Assembly (NCBI GenBank): GCA_014084085.1
Contig: NPFB01000001.1
Span: 382,277 to 446,276, forward strand
DNA from: Hondaea fermentalgiana
Lineage: Eukaryota > Sar > Bigyra > Thraustochytrida > Thraustochytriidae
Direction of reading: 5' to 3'
DNA length: 64,000 nucleotides
In this document: positions 9,362 through 18,829 of the stretch, piece after piece
Numbering within the stretch: the first letter of the stretch is position 1
Layout of the letters: every line of letters starts with the position of its first letter
Translations under genes and position numbers: made by a program
Notes under the pieces: model-generated
Told to the model about the DNA's origin: nothing
What the model saw: only the letters and a program-made list of their open reading frames with translations
Databases searched by the model: none

Positions 9362-12300
9362 TCATGTCGTTGCCTTGGAGAGCTCACGCGTTTCGTCTGC
9401 GGTCGCGAGGCCTTCGCTTCCAACAAGTAAGACGGCTTCCTCGAGATTCTCTACCGCATTCTCCACCGCTTCGGCATTATTTTCAAGGTTGCGCACCTCA
9501 TCTGCAGTCTCGAGTCCTTCATTGCCGACAAGCAAAACCGCTTCCTCGAGATTCCCGACCGCATCCTCGACCGCGTCTGTCTCGTTCCTCAAATTGCGCA
9601 CCTCATCTGCAGTCTCGAGGCCTTCATTACCAACAAGTAAAACCGCTTCCTCGAGGTTCTCAACAGCATTTCCTACTGCTTCGGTCTCGTTTCGCAGATT
9701 TCGTACCTCTCCTGCAGTCTCGAGACCCTCGTTGCCTACGAGCAGCACGGCCTGCTCGAGGTTTTCAACAGCGCTGTCAACACGCGTTGCCTCGTTCTCG
9801 AGAGAGTGCACCTCGGCCGCCGTCTTGAGCCCCTCTCCGCCAATGAGGAGTATGGCTTCCTCAAGACTGGTGACGCGCCCATGAATTTCCGTCTGAAAAG
9901 TGGCCGCGCTCGAGCACCATGTGTCCAAGCCCGTTAGCTGCTCGCCCATTTCACCGATTCGCTTGTTCACTACTTCGAGCGAGCCAGCGTCCTGTTGTTT
10001 TGCGGCTAACTTCTCATTGAGCTCTTCGTAAACACTTTCAGTCCGTTGCGCGAGAGCCTTGCTGTCTGGCATCGCAGCTGCAAGGTTGTCAACCTGGATG
10101 CTCAATGCGCTTGTCGTTTCTTGAGCCGCCTCTACAGCCTCTTCCTGATTCTTTACAGCCTCACGCAGCTCCGCGACGCTGTCGTCGATTCTCTTTTCCA
10201 ACATTCCGTTGCCGGAAGTCACCGCGGTGGAAAGCTTCTCAACCCTTTCGAAGAGGCTTGCGTGCTGATCCTCACCTTGCTTGCGCATCTCAGTATTTTG
10301 TTCGTGAACTTCCTCGCGTACAGTATCAATCGCCTTGTCCGTCTCCGTTTTGATGGCTACATACTCGGCTTGCATTCGTTCGAATCGCTCATTGTGTGAT
10401 GCTGCCAGAGCGTCGAGCGCACTTTTGGTTTCCTTGTGAGCAGTCTGTAACGCAGTCTCGCGAGTGGCCGCTTCGGCTGCAATAAGAGCTCTCATCGCAC
10501 TCGTGTCACTCTGTGATTCCTCTCGCAAATTTGCAAGCTCAGTTGATTGACGTTCAATCTGCGCAAGCGCTGATTCGCGTTCCACTTTGGCGCAGAGAGT
10601 GTCAAGCGCAGCACGCACATTGAGCTCCTGGCGTGCGTTTTCAATGTCAACGCGCAAACTGTGAGCACTAGCCTCCAGGACTGTGGAGAGCTGCGCTGTA
10701 CCCTCAGAATGGGCCTTGTCTTGGTCTCGCAGCGCGCTTTCGAGCGATGCGCGAGCAGCTGCGAGATTCTCGTCTGCGCCCTGCTGAAGTTTGGCGGATG
10801 CTGCTGCAATGGCTGCAGAAAGGTCTTCGTGCATGCCGCGTACCGCCGCTGTTCGAGAGTTTGCTTCTGCTTCAATGCTTGCTGCCAATGTCTCGCGTGC
10901 AGTTGAGACTTCTGCGTCTGTGTATGCTGAAGCGCGCACGCGTTCTTGCTCAAGTTTGGCGTCGATGGTTGCGGAAAGTCGCGACGCAGATTCCGAAATG
11001 GCAGTCTGCAAGTCGGCGCGCGCTGCGGCGGCTGAACCGGCAAGTTCAAGATCCTTGTTTGTGGCCCGGTCAATTTCGCGCTGCAAGTCTCCGTAGACCC
11101 CATCGAGTCTGTTGCTCGTCCGCTGGAGCTTGACGTCAACGTCCTTGCCAAGAGCAAGAATTTCTTCTCGCGCGCAATCATCTGCAGCTGCCAGATCCGC
11201 ATGCACACTATCGATTCGTTCTTGCAGCGCTTTCTGCTGAGCTGCTTGAGCGCCCAGAGCTTCGCGCGCCGAACGATCGACTTCTGCAGTAGCTTCGTAA
11301 GCACTTGCGGCGACACGCTCAATGTGCTCACGTGCATAGTCTGAGGACGACTGGAGACTGGCCTGAAGGGTTTTGGAGCTCTCGTCCAGCACGGAAAGCA
11401 CGTGTTCTCGCGTCTGCGCAAGCTCTGCGCGCACGTCCTTGTCCTGCTCGGCGTGTAATAATCGCAATTGCTTGAGTTGATCCGTCACTTCGTTCTTGAC
11501 GTTCTGGCAGTGCTGGTGACGGTCGAGCTGCTCGTTGCTAAGCAAGCGTTCGAACTTTGACATTCGCTCCTCTAGCGTATGCATCATTCGGTCCTCAAGT
11601 CCGGCAAGTTTCTCGAAAACATCAGCCCGCAGCGCCTGCACGCTCGAGGTGGCGTGCGTGGACAGCTCGCGCACTTCGTTGCTGAATGTTTTTTGTGCTG
11701 CGGCAAGCGAAGACTGTAGCGACTCAATTCGGGTCCCAAGATCAGCTACGTGATTGTGCATGGTCTCCTCGATGCTGTCGCGATCGCGCTGCAGTGCTGC
11801 CAGCCTTGCCTCTGTATCTTTTGCGAAAGCCTCATGGCGCGTATTTGCTGCTGCCTCCGACTCTTCGAGTTTGCAACCGTGAAGCTCTTGTTTGGCATGC
11901 ACGTTTGCTGCAATTTGCGCAATATCGTGGCGCACCAGGGTCTCATGCTGCGCAAGCGCCTCGGCAACCTTTGCGAGCGCTGATTTGCGGACCTTGATTT
12001 CGGCTTTGAGCATATCGGAGACTTGCTTCGTGGCCTCGCGCGTTTTGTCCTCTGCGCGTGTCTCGGCCTGTTTGTGCGCTGTTTGCAAGCTTTTGATGCG
12101 GTTTGCAAGCGTGACAAGCGCGTCCTGAAGGTGGTCTTTCAGCGTCTGCTGACTTTTCAGGTGTTCCGTCTGCAATTCTTGAACGCTCTGGTTCGCGCGC
12201 GTCTGAACCGACTTGACCAGGGCTTCATTGTCACGGATTGTCGATGCGAACTGCTCAAGCTTGGCCCGTACATCGGCGCGGATGCGCTCTTCGGCCTCGA

Positions 12301-12967
12301 TGCGTTCGCGCCGCTCGCGAGCAACACCCATTTCCGCCATGCCAGCCCTCTTTTCAAATGCTTGTTTAACCATTTCCGTCTTTTCTTCGGCAAGACGAAT
12401 GCGTCTTTCACCATTTTCGCGGCCCGTCTGGTCCACAGTACCAAGATGCTCCTGCACGGCGGCGATTCTATCCATGAGCTGTCTCTCTTTGTTTGTGATG
12501 AGCTGGTGCATGCGCGAAAGCTTTTCAAAGGCTTGCTTTGAGTAATAAGACTGATCCTCGTCGCGGTCGCGCATTGAAGCGTGCATGGTCTGCAGATCAG
12601 TCGAAAGTTTTTGGATTTGCATGGCCATCACCTCCATGGACGGCACGCCGTAGGTTGGTGGGGCTTCGGGTGTTCGTTTGTGATAAAGCATTGCTTGCGC
12701 CTGCGAGGGTTGAGCACGGTGGTCGCGATCCTCGTTGAATAACCTGGGAAGACGATCTCCTCCGCCGTCGCTCTGTTCGCTCTGCCGGTGGCTCAAGAGC
12801 AGATGCTGTGTTTCTCCCAAGGTATAGACATCCGGTTGGCCTTGACTTTGCTGCATGCCCATCTGCTGCATTGAGTTCCCGTGCTGCTGCTGCTGCTGCT
12901 GTTGGTACATGCGCTTTGGCGATGCGTTGCTGTGACAGTGCGCTTCTGGCACGGCGTGATTCATCAT
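9362..12967 (-). CDS. Long coiled-coil protein with C-terminal 35-residue repeats, unknown function
   Basis: Predicted 1201 aa starting at the paired ATGs at 12962-12967; the open frame reaches a GTG at 12985 that I did not use. The N-terminal about 100 residues are Gln/Met-rich with a poly-Gln run. From about residue 115 to the end it is almost uninterrupted heptad coiled coil, rich in Ala, Glu, Gln and Arg, with no enzymatic motif. The last about 175 residues are five tandem 35-residue units built on NLEEAVLLVGNEGLETADEV. 35 residues is exactly five heptads, so the repeats keep coiled-coil register. The segment with AFEKRAGMAEMGVARERRER faintly recalls striated-fibre (SF-assemblin) rods, but the protein is far longer and I do not assign it. 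Given nearby centriole genes, a cytoskeletal or flagellar-root role is a guess. It diverges from the CS-domain gene. Confidence 0.65.
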   Translation of the reverse strand: MMNHAVPEAHCHSNASPKRMYQQQQQQQHGNSMQQMGMQQSQGQPDVYTLGETQHLLLSHRQSEQSDGGGDRLPRLFNEDRDHRAQPSQAQAMLYHKRTPEAPPTYGVPSMEVMAMQIQKLSTDLQTMHASMRDRDEDQSYYSKQAFEKLSRMHQLITNKERQLMDRIAAVQEHLGTVDQTGRENGERRIRLAEEKTEMVKQAFEKRAGMAEMGVARERRERIEAEERIRADVRAKLEQFASTIRDNEALVKSVQTRANQSVQELQTEHLKSQQTLKDHLQDALVTLANRIKSLQTAHKQAETRAEDKTREATKQVSDMLKAEIKVRKSALAKVAEALAQHETLVRHDIAQIAANVHAKQELHGCKLEESEAAANTRHEAFAKDTEARLAALQRDRDSIEETMHNHVADLGTRIESLQSSLAAAQKTFSNEVRELSTHATSSVQALRADVFEKLAGLEDRMMHTLEERMSKFERLLSNEQLDRHQHCQNVKNEVTDQLKQLRLLHAEQDKDVRAELAQTREHVLSVLDESSKTLQASLQSSSDYAREHIERVAASAYEATAEVDRSAREALGAQAAQQKALQERIDSVHADLAAADDCAREEILALGKDVDVKLQRTSNRLDGVYGDLQREIDRATNKDLELAGSAAAARADLQTAISESASRLSATIDAKLEQERVRASAYTDAEVSTARETLAASIEAEANSRTAAVRGMHEDLSAAIAAASAKLQQGADENLAAARASLESALRDQDKAHSEGTAQLSTVLEASAHSLRVDIENARQELNVRAALDTLCAKVERESALAQIERQSTELANLREESQSDTSAMRALIAAEAATRETALQTAHKETKSALDALAASHNERFERMQAEYVAIKTETDKAIDTVREEVHEQNTEMRKQGEDQHASLFERVEKLSTAVTSGNGMLEKRIDDSVAELREAVKNQEEAVEAAQETTSALSIQVDNLAAAMPDSKALAQRTESVYEELNEKLAAKQQDAGSLEVVNKRIGEMGEQLTGLDTWCSSAATFQTEIHGRVTSLEEAILLIGGEGLKTAAEVHSLENEATRVDSAVENLEQAVLLVGNEGLETAGEVRNLRNETEAVGNAVENLEEAVLLVGNEGLETADEVRNLRNETDAVEDAVGNLEEAVLLVGNEGLETADEVRNLENNAEAVENAVENLEEAVLLVGSEGLATADETRELSKATT
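9365..9890 (-). repeat. 105-bp in-frame tandem repeat (5 units)
   Basis: A 105-bp period is visible in the DNA: cttcctcgag occurs at 9436, 9541 and 9646, with a related cctgctcgag at about 9751, plus a more diverged outer unit. It encodes the five 35-residue coiled-coil repeats at the C-terminus of the coiled-coil protein. The inner copies are most alike and the outer ones diverged, typical of unequal-crossover growth. Confidence 0.85.
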
Positions 12968-13810
12968 CGTGGCGCCACACCGCACCGCGCGGCGTGATGC
13001 CTTGCCGCGCGGTAGTTCTCGATTGGCAAATGTTAGCCTGCCTGGCCGAGACCAAAAGGAAAAGTATAATCAAGTAAGCAAACAGGAGATCTTCTTGCAA
13101 GATGTGTCGTGCGCGCTTACAGCCAGTTTTATTTCGAAAGCATCACTTTTTTCCAAGGAGATGACTGTCACCCAAGAAAGCTTAAAATGATCCCTCAGAG
13201 TCTACGTCGTAAACTTTGGTTTTCATCAATCGTTGAAATACATATACTAGGCCTACGGCCAATCGGTCAAGGTGAGAGAGACCCCCAGCCAGAAAGCGAG
13301 CTTATCAACGTAGCCAGCCTCCTGCGTTCCCTTCCCTCAGCCTACCCCGTGCAAGCGAAAGATCTTCGACCTACGCACGCGCGCGCGCGCGCACGTGCGC
13401 ACCCGCCGCTGGACTCGCCACGGACGCCTCCGCCTGAACGGATCTATCTTACTCCGTGCGCCGTGCACACCCTCCCGCCCTCCCTCATGGCCGGCCACGT
13501 TGGCAACCCGGGCGCGGCCTGCGAGCATATCCGACTGCTCCACGACCCCTTGTTGCTGCGAAGCTGACCCAGGGCAGGGCCAGAGGCCGCGTGCGCGAGG
13601 GCCGTGCGCTGCCCGAACGCGCGCGTGTGGCCCGCGGCGTCGGTCTGCTGCGCGCGAACGAAGCCGCCGGGTTTCTTCCTTGGGACTCACGGTTGCACGT
13701 GCATGGAAAGACGGGGCCTTGACGAGGGGAGCGCGACCGCAAGAGGACGGGCGACGCGTAGCTGATCGAACAGCTGCAGCAGCAGCAGCTGAAGGAGGAG
13801 GAGGAGGAGG
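12968..13810. promoter_or_regulatory. Divergent intergenic region between coiled-coil and CS-domain genes
   Basis: 843 bp between head-to-head genes. It includes an alternating purine-pyrimidine cg run near 13377-13395 (possible Z-DNA-forming tract) and ag/cag-rich leader sequence (gcagcagcagcagctgaagg) immediately before the plus-strand ATG at 13811. No certain core promoter motif. Confidence 0.5.
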
Positions 13811-15151
13811 ATGCACTGCAAGTTCGTCTCGCGAAGTCCGCTTGGACTTATCTCTGTTGTGTGTCTGACAGTACTATGTGCGTGGTTCTTGCCGGGAGCC
13901 AGAGGCGAAAGCGAGACCACGACCTCGACTGTTGCAACGCTCTTGGATGGCGGAATCACGGAGAGCGAGCTTTTAAACACACTCCGCGAGCGCCAAGTTC
14001 TACACGGCCAGACAAAAGCGTGCGATGAGGAGGAAATAGATGGCGAGGCGCTCGGGAAAATGATGGAGCGCGGCTTTTTCGATGCTGCGACAGATCTCAT
14101 TCAAGCTTGCGTCGAAAAGGGCGTCAAGGTTGACAACGGAGTACACCGTTCCGTCAACATGATTCGACGCAAGCTAACAGAGGCAACTGGTATTCTCCAG
14201 CAGGCCAAGCTGCAAAGCTCGACAGTGGTTGCGCCAGCGTTTGAATGGGCGCAAAGCCGAGATCAAGTGTTTCTGGGCGTCAAGTTTGCCCATAAGTTGG
14301 ACGCCCCGGCGTGCATTGACCTCGCAGATGAACGCATTGAGATACTGAGCAAGCGAGTATCACTCTCTGCCACGTGTAAAGGTAAGCACAAGACTTTTCA
14401 CCTCGAGCTCGAGCTCTTGGACGAAATCGACCCAGACAAGAGCTCTTGGACTTTGGCATCCGTGGGCCGAGGCACATTTTCGCTTGTCAAGGCTGAACCC
14501 GACGTGCGATGGCATCGACTTCTCAAGTCGGCGACAGATAAACCGCGCAATATGCATACGTGGTGGCAGCTAACAGAAAAGTATGCCAAGGAGCTCGATG
14601 ATCTAGATGCGGCCAAGACGAAGACTTCCAAAGAAAAGCCGAAGAGAGACGGCAAAGCAGCTGAAGATGAAGCAAACGGCGACGTCCAGGGCACAGCTGG
14701 TGAAGGCACGGGAGAGAAGGCAGAAGTAGATCCTGTCGTCGCCGCACAGGAAGCTGAACGCGCGGCTTTACAGAAACGAGCCAAAAAGGACAACAAGCGT
14801 GCGAGCAAAGAGGCTAAAAAGGCCACAAAGGCGGTTGATGCCGAGCTCAAGGAGAAGTTGCGAGCTCTCGATGAAAAACACACTGCGGACCGCAAGGCTG
14901 CCGAAGACGAAGCGAAAAAGGCCAAGGACGTCATTGGTGAAACGAAAAAGAAGCAACTCGAACAGATTCAGGAACATCTTGCGGAGGCTCTGGCCAAACT
15001 TGATGACGGCACGAGTGGGGCGAGCGAGGGTCTTCTTTCGCTGTATGAAAAAATGTCCGACATGATTTTCGGATCGAACACACCGAGTGAACCGAAAGAC
15101 GCGGAAGCAGTTTCAGCCAGTGAATCGGAATCGGTTGAGAAGGAGTTGTAG
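13811..15151 (+). CDS. Secretory-pathway protein with a CS (p23/Hsp20-like) domain
   Basis: Predicted 446 aa, start ATG 13811. Residues 1-32 are a signal peptide: basic start, hydrophobic core LGLISVVCLTVLCAWF, small residues LPGARG before the mature part. About 142-240 is a CS domain, the beta-sandwich of p23, SGT1 and NudC: the FEWAQSRDQVFLGVKF opening strand, a central ADERIEI strand, and the ELELLDEID...WTLAS strands, closing with VRWHRLLKS. A Lys/Glu/Ala-rich coiled coil follows (about 300-390) and an acidic tail. CS domains usually act in the cytosol as Hsp90 co-chaperones, so a lumenal one is unusual. The C-terminus ends EKEL, which does not fit the KDEL/HDEL retrieval consensus well. 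Possible ER chaperone cofactor, inferred. It is convergent with cullin-3, 175 bp away. Confidence 0.65.
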   Translation: MHCKFVSRSPLGLISVVCLTVLCAWFLPGARGESETTTSTVATLLDGGITESELLNTLRERQVLHGQTKACDEEEIDGEALGKMMERGFFDAATDLIQACVEKGVKVDNGVHRSVNMIRRKLTEATGILQQAKLQSSTVVAPAFEWAQSRDQVFLGVKFAHKLDAPACIDLADERIEILSKRVSLSATCKGKHKTFHLELELLDEIDPDKSSWTLASVGRGTFSLVKAEPDVRWHRLLKSATDKPRNMHTWWQLTEKYAKELDDLDAAKTKTSKEKPKRDGKAAEDEANGDVQGTAGEGTGEKAEVDPVVAAQEAERAALQKRAKKDNKRASKEAKKATKAVDAELKEKLRALDEKHTADRKAAEDEAKKAKDVIGETKKKQLEQIQEHLAEALAKLDDGTSGASEGLLSLYEKMSDMIFGSNTPSEPKDAEAVSASESESVEKEL

Positions 15152-15217
15152 TGATATGAAATTATGAACGAACAATGGTGCTAGCCTAGGCCTACTTGTA
15201 TTCCTTTTTGTGTGTGC

Positions 15218-15230
15218 GGGGGGGGGGGGG
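15218..15230 (+). repeat. 13-G homopolymer between convergent genes
   Basis: Thirteen consecutive G in the short 3' spacer between the CS-domain gene and cullin-3. Length could be a sequencing artefact. Confidence 0.9.
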
Positions 15231-15263
15231 TGTTCTATTGACGAGCACATGGAGAGAGATTAT

Positions 15264-15269
15264 AATAAA
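15264..15269 (+). terminator. Candidate poly(A) signal AATAAA for the CS-domain gene
   Basis: AATAAA 113 bp after the stop codon at 15149-15151, in an A-rich stretch and before the end of the convergent cullin-3 gene. Confidence 0.4.
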
Positions 15270-15326
15270 GAAGGAGGAGAAGAAGAAGAAGCAGAAGAAA
15301 GGAAAAAAAGAGATAGAGATTCAGCG

Positions 15327-17585
15327 TTACGCTAGATAGCGGTAGGAGCGATGGTCGTCCGGGTCGCGCTCGAGATACTCGCGCTCGAGCAGAGACTCGA
15401 TCCGACGTTTGATGTCTTGAGGCGAAGGGGCGAATCGCTCGGAAAGCTGGCGCGTTGTCTCGGCGACGAGAACTGCGTGCTCGAGACGCTTGCGAGACTT
15501 CATGATACGTACGATGGCTGCCTCAATGAGGTGCTTGCGATCCTCCTCGACTTGCTCAGGCACGCCGCGCTTAGCAGTACCAAGATTCTGACGCGCGGAA
15601 ACGAGCTGGACACGCACACGGTAGTGCTTGGATGAAAAGTCTTTGTTGAGCGCAAAGATGGTGGTGGCGTCGACGCCACTACGAGTAGAGTCCTTGAGAA
15701 GAATACGATAGCGCGGCGCAGCAAGAGAAATAAGGTGGCGCTTGAGCTCGGCGGCCGGGATTTGTGTCTTCGTTTCAATATCATGGAACGAGAGCGAGTC
15801 GGCCTGGTTAAAGAGCATGAGGACACACATTTGGTAGGTAGACACGTTGAATTCGTGCGGGGAACGTCCTGGTCCGAGAATAGCCTTGAGATCGGCCGTG
15901 CCTTGATTCGTCTGCCATGAAAGACGACGACCGCTGTGTGAGTTGAGATAAAAAGTTTTAAACTCCTCGCACACGCTGGCGATAGCGGGCGGCAACTCGC
16001 ACGGAACAACCTGCTCCGAAGGCCAGTATCCGGCAGTAAGGACGGTGACGTTGAGCTCTGGAGCTGTGGAGTTTGCGGGTCGCGGACATGCTGCACGATA
16101 CTTTTCCATGGTCTCTTTGGAGAGCTTCATGTCCTTGAACATGCCCTCAAGCTTTGAGGTAAATATTTGGCCGCACTCGCTCTTGAACTTGCGAATGATG
16201 CTACTTTCGGCGTCTTCGGACACGGATCGTCCAGAGAGGAGGCGCTTGGCGAGCTGCTGCTTGTAAAAGTTTTCAAAGATGTCCTTGTCCTGAAGGTAGC
16301 GGAAGATGACGACGACTTTGTCAACCTTGAGGCTGAGCTCGGCCTCGTTGCTGGGCTGGGCGCGAGATTTGTTGCGCATGAGATCGTCGAGATACATGGA
16401 CAAGTACTGGGCACATCGCTGGTTCTTGTTGACAAAGAACTCGAAGGCCTCCTTAATGGCCTTTTGGAAATCTTTGTCGTCCTTGAAGGCCTCCTTGATG
16501 ATGCGATCGCACTTTGATTGGAGGTCGAGAAGCTCGCCGACGAACTCGACGGGCTTTTTGTCCGAGTCCTGGTCCTCAACGAGGCGTTCGCCGGCTTCCT
16601 TTGTGTACTCCAAGAGACACTTGCGAATGTGATCTCTACAGTTCATAAAATCGAAGAGACGGTACATGCTGTTAAGGCTGTCGAGCTTGTCTTGCTCGAG
16701 CATGGCACGGCAGCCGCTGTTCGGCATGGACACGAGATGCTCGGCATGCTTTGCGACCATTTCCTCAGAGACGATGCGGATAAGCTTGGCTTCCGTGGAG
16801 GGCTGCAAGTAGGTCTTGGCGCGAGCGCGCTCTTCCTCGAGACGTTTTTCGGCCTTGTGAACGTAGTCTGGGCAGGTGTTGATCTGCATGTACTCGTTTG
16901 CTTCGTGTCGATAGAATTTTTGTGTTTCGGCCAAGAAGGCGGCCTCGAAGTCGTCCTCGTACACGGTGGGCGAGTTGATGCCGAGCTCGACGAGCATTTG
17001 GAGAACGGCGCGGATGACATCGCGGTCGATCAGTTCGCCGTGGCGCTCGGCCTCGATGCTTGTGAGAAGCATGTGCTGCACACGGCCTCGTACGTTTTTG
17101 TGCCACGCGACTTCTTCCTTGAAGATGCGCAGGCCGAGTTCGTAGACGGGCTCCTTGCGCTCTTGAAGCACAAACGTGCGGTCCATGTACATGAGGATGT
17201 CGCGAATCATGGTCATTGTGGTGGTGTGTGTGCGCCACTGCTGCACGAGTTCTACGAGGAGCAAATCATCGGGCGCTCGCGCCACGGTTTCGCCCAGGGT
17301 CTTGAGATAGGCAGTGACCTCACTCTCGATGCCGCGGTACAGCGTTTCGCCATGCCGGTGCAGAACTAGGTTGTACGCGTTCCTGTACAGCTCTTCGAAG
17401 CTGAGCTGGCTCGCGTTCTGTTTGTGGATTTCCTGGATGGCGAGCTTGAGGTCTTGCAGGACGCGATCTGCCTGCGCAGCGTCCATGCGCTGTGGAGACC
17501 TGAACGGCCGGATCACGCCGCTTGACCGGGTCCCTGTGCTGGTCCTCGAGGCCCCGGTTCCATTTTCCACGCGGCTGCCCTGCAT
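15327..17585 (-). CDS. CUL3: Cullin-3, scaffold of BTB-type CRL3 ubiquitin ligases
   Basis: Predicted 752 aa, intronless. Cullin-3 bridges BTB-domain substrate receptors to the RBX1 RING subunit for ubiquitylation. Start is the ATG at 17583-17585; the frame continues to a TTG at 17669, which is not used. The family is unambiguous: SGVIRPFR before the first helix resembles the CUL3-specific N-terminal extension, LSFEELYRNAYNLVLHRHGE is the CUL3 N-terminal signature, MIRDILMYMDR and FTSKLEGMFKDMKLS follow, and the cullin homology domain includes YFRYLQDKDIFENFYK-like helices. The C-terminal winged helix has IVRIMKSRK, whose lysine at about residue 696 is the NEDD8 acceptor, and the protein ends YRYLA, as cullins do (YxYxA). 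Length is close to human CUL3 (768 aa). It ends 175 bp from the convergent CS-domain gene. No missing key residue. Confidence 0.96.
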   Translation of the reverse strand: MQGSRVENGTGASRTSTGTRSSGVIRPFRSPQRMDAAQADRVLQDLKLAIQEIHKQNASQLSFEELYRNAYNLVLHRHGETLYRGIESEVTAYLKTLGETVARAPDDLLLVELVQQWRTHTTTMTMIRDILMYMDRTFVLQERKEPVYELGLRIFKEEVAWHKNVRGRVQHMLLTSIEAERHGELIDRDVIRAVLQMLVELGINSPTVYEDDFEAAFLAETQKFYRHEANEYMQINTCPDYVHKAEKRLEEERARAKTYLQPSTEAKLIRIVSEEMVAKHAEHLVSMPNSGCRAMLEQDKLDSLNSMYRLFDFMNCRDHIRKCLLEYTKEAGERLVEDQDSDKKPVEFVGELLDLQSKCDRIIKEAFKDDKDFQKAIKEAFEFFVNKNQRCAQYLSMYLDDLMRNKSRAQPSNEAELSLKVDKVVVIFRYLQDKDIFENFYKQQLAKRLLSGRSVSEDAESSIIRKFKSECGQIFTSKLEGMFKDMKLSKETMEKYRAACPRPANSTAPELNVTVLTAGYWPSEQVVPCELPPAIASVCEEFKTFYLNSHSGRRLSWQTNQGTADLKAILGPGRSPHEFNVSTYQMCVLMLFNQADSLSFHDIETKTQIPAAELKRHLISLAAPRYRILLKDSTRSGVDATTIFALNKDFSSKHYRVRVQLVSARQNLGTAKRGVPEQVEEDRKHLIEAAIVRIMKSRKRLEHAVLVAETTRQLSERFAPSPQDIKRRIESLLEREYLERDPDDHRSYRYLA

Positions 17586-17711
17586 CGTCGATGCGCACGG
17601 ACACGATAGCGGAGAACTTGCCCGCGTGTCTGAGCACGTATAAGGGTTTGGATGTTTGCGCACGATCAATCGAGAGGGAAGGAACCTCGAGGCCTCACGA
17701 GAGTAGCAAGG

Positions 17712-17747
<36 letters not shown>

Positions 17748-18829
17748 TTTCTTCTTCCGCTTTTCGTTATATCGTACGTCGTGGGACTGGAAAGCTGGCT
17801 CAGCGGCTCGTGGAGCGGGAGAGGTCCTGTGCTGCGTTCGTGCCGGGTTCGTTCACCGGTGCACCTGCAGTCGGCCGACTTACCTCGACTCGACTCGACT
17901 CGACTTGACGCAGGTCAACTTGCCTCACCTGAGGCCCGCGGGCGGGCTGTACGGAGGGTACCGCGGCGTCCGCGCTGCTGCACTGCCCCTCCTCACGCGC
18001 GCGCTCGCGCCGCGGCGGCTTCGGGCTCCGCGCTCTTCGCCAACGTTCCGTCCGGGCTCTCGGCGCTCGTTCTCCGCCCGACGCAGCGCAGCGCCGCGCA
18101 GGGCCGGCGCTCGTTCGCTCGCTCGCTTGCGCGCCCGCGCGGTGCTGCCCGGCGAGACGAGACGCGGCGCGGCGCGGCGAGACGAGACGAGACGAGACGA
18201 GACGAGACTGCGCGCGACGATGGAGTGGATCTATCTATCCTATTCGCGATTTTCTTCTTCTCCTTCTCCTCTTCTTCTTCTTCTTCGGCCAGCGGAGTCT
18301 TCCTCAATGTTCTCCTTTTTTCGCCCTCTTGATTGACTGACTGATTGATTGATTGATTGATTGACTGATTGTTGGGCGCTATCTACACCACGAGGGAAAG
18401 CAGCAGCAGCTGCATGGGAGAGCGGGCGCGCACTCGGGAAATCGGGAGCGGCAGCAGCTCTCGGGGAAAGAAGACGAGGAAGACGATGCGAAGAGGATAG
18501 ATAACGAGAGTAGTAGTACGAGGCCGGGCAACACCAGCGACGTCAGCATGTTTTGTTTTGTTTTTTTGTTTGTTTTTTGGGGGGGAGGGAAGGTGGAGGA
18601 GGAGAGTGGCCTCATCATGATGAATGTATACGTGTAGATGATGCAGAGATTGTCAGGACAGTCATCTTGGAGGATGCGGAAAAGGCGAGTGAAAGAGACT
18701 AGTTTGTTTGAGTATACATTTGATACGTATAGTAGTACATTCAGGAGCCAGGATTGTACAAGATGAGTAGAGTACATAGATCCGTCGACAAGAACAACGA
18801 AAGGGGACAAGGCTTCTCCCACGGTGTCG
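17586..18829. other. Intergenic region with several microsatellites, upstream of cullin-3
   Basis: Contains the cullin-3 5' leader and promoter and the 3' side of the transporter gene. Simple repeats: (ctt)n at about 17714-17746, tcgac pentamers at about 17884-17905, gagac pentamers at about 18179-18208 and gatt tetramers at about 18335-18372. A T-run then G-run occurs near 18550-18590. Open frames here are compositional. No RNA gene recognised. Confidence 0.6.
18179..18208. repeat. gagac pentanucleotide microsatellite
   Basis: Six nearly perfect gagac units in the cullin-3 to transporter interval. One of several pentanucleotide runs in this window (tcgac, gcctc, tcaag, ggctt). Confidence 0.85.

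Noticed and set aside
15137..15151. C-terminal EKEL as an ER-retrieval signal on the CS-domain protein
   Set aside because: The position before EL is Lys where Asp/Glu/Asn/Gln is expected, so it does not fit the KDEL-type consensus.
17586..17669. N-terminal extension of cullin-3 to 17669
   Set aside because: The extension begins with TTG; the ATG at 17583-17585 already includes the conserved CUL3 N-terminal extension.
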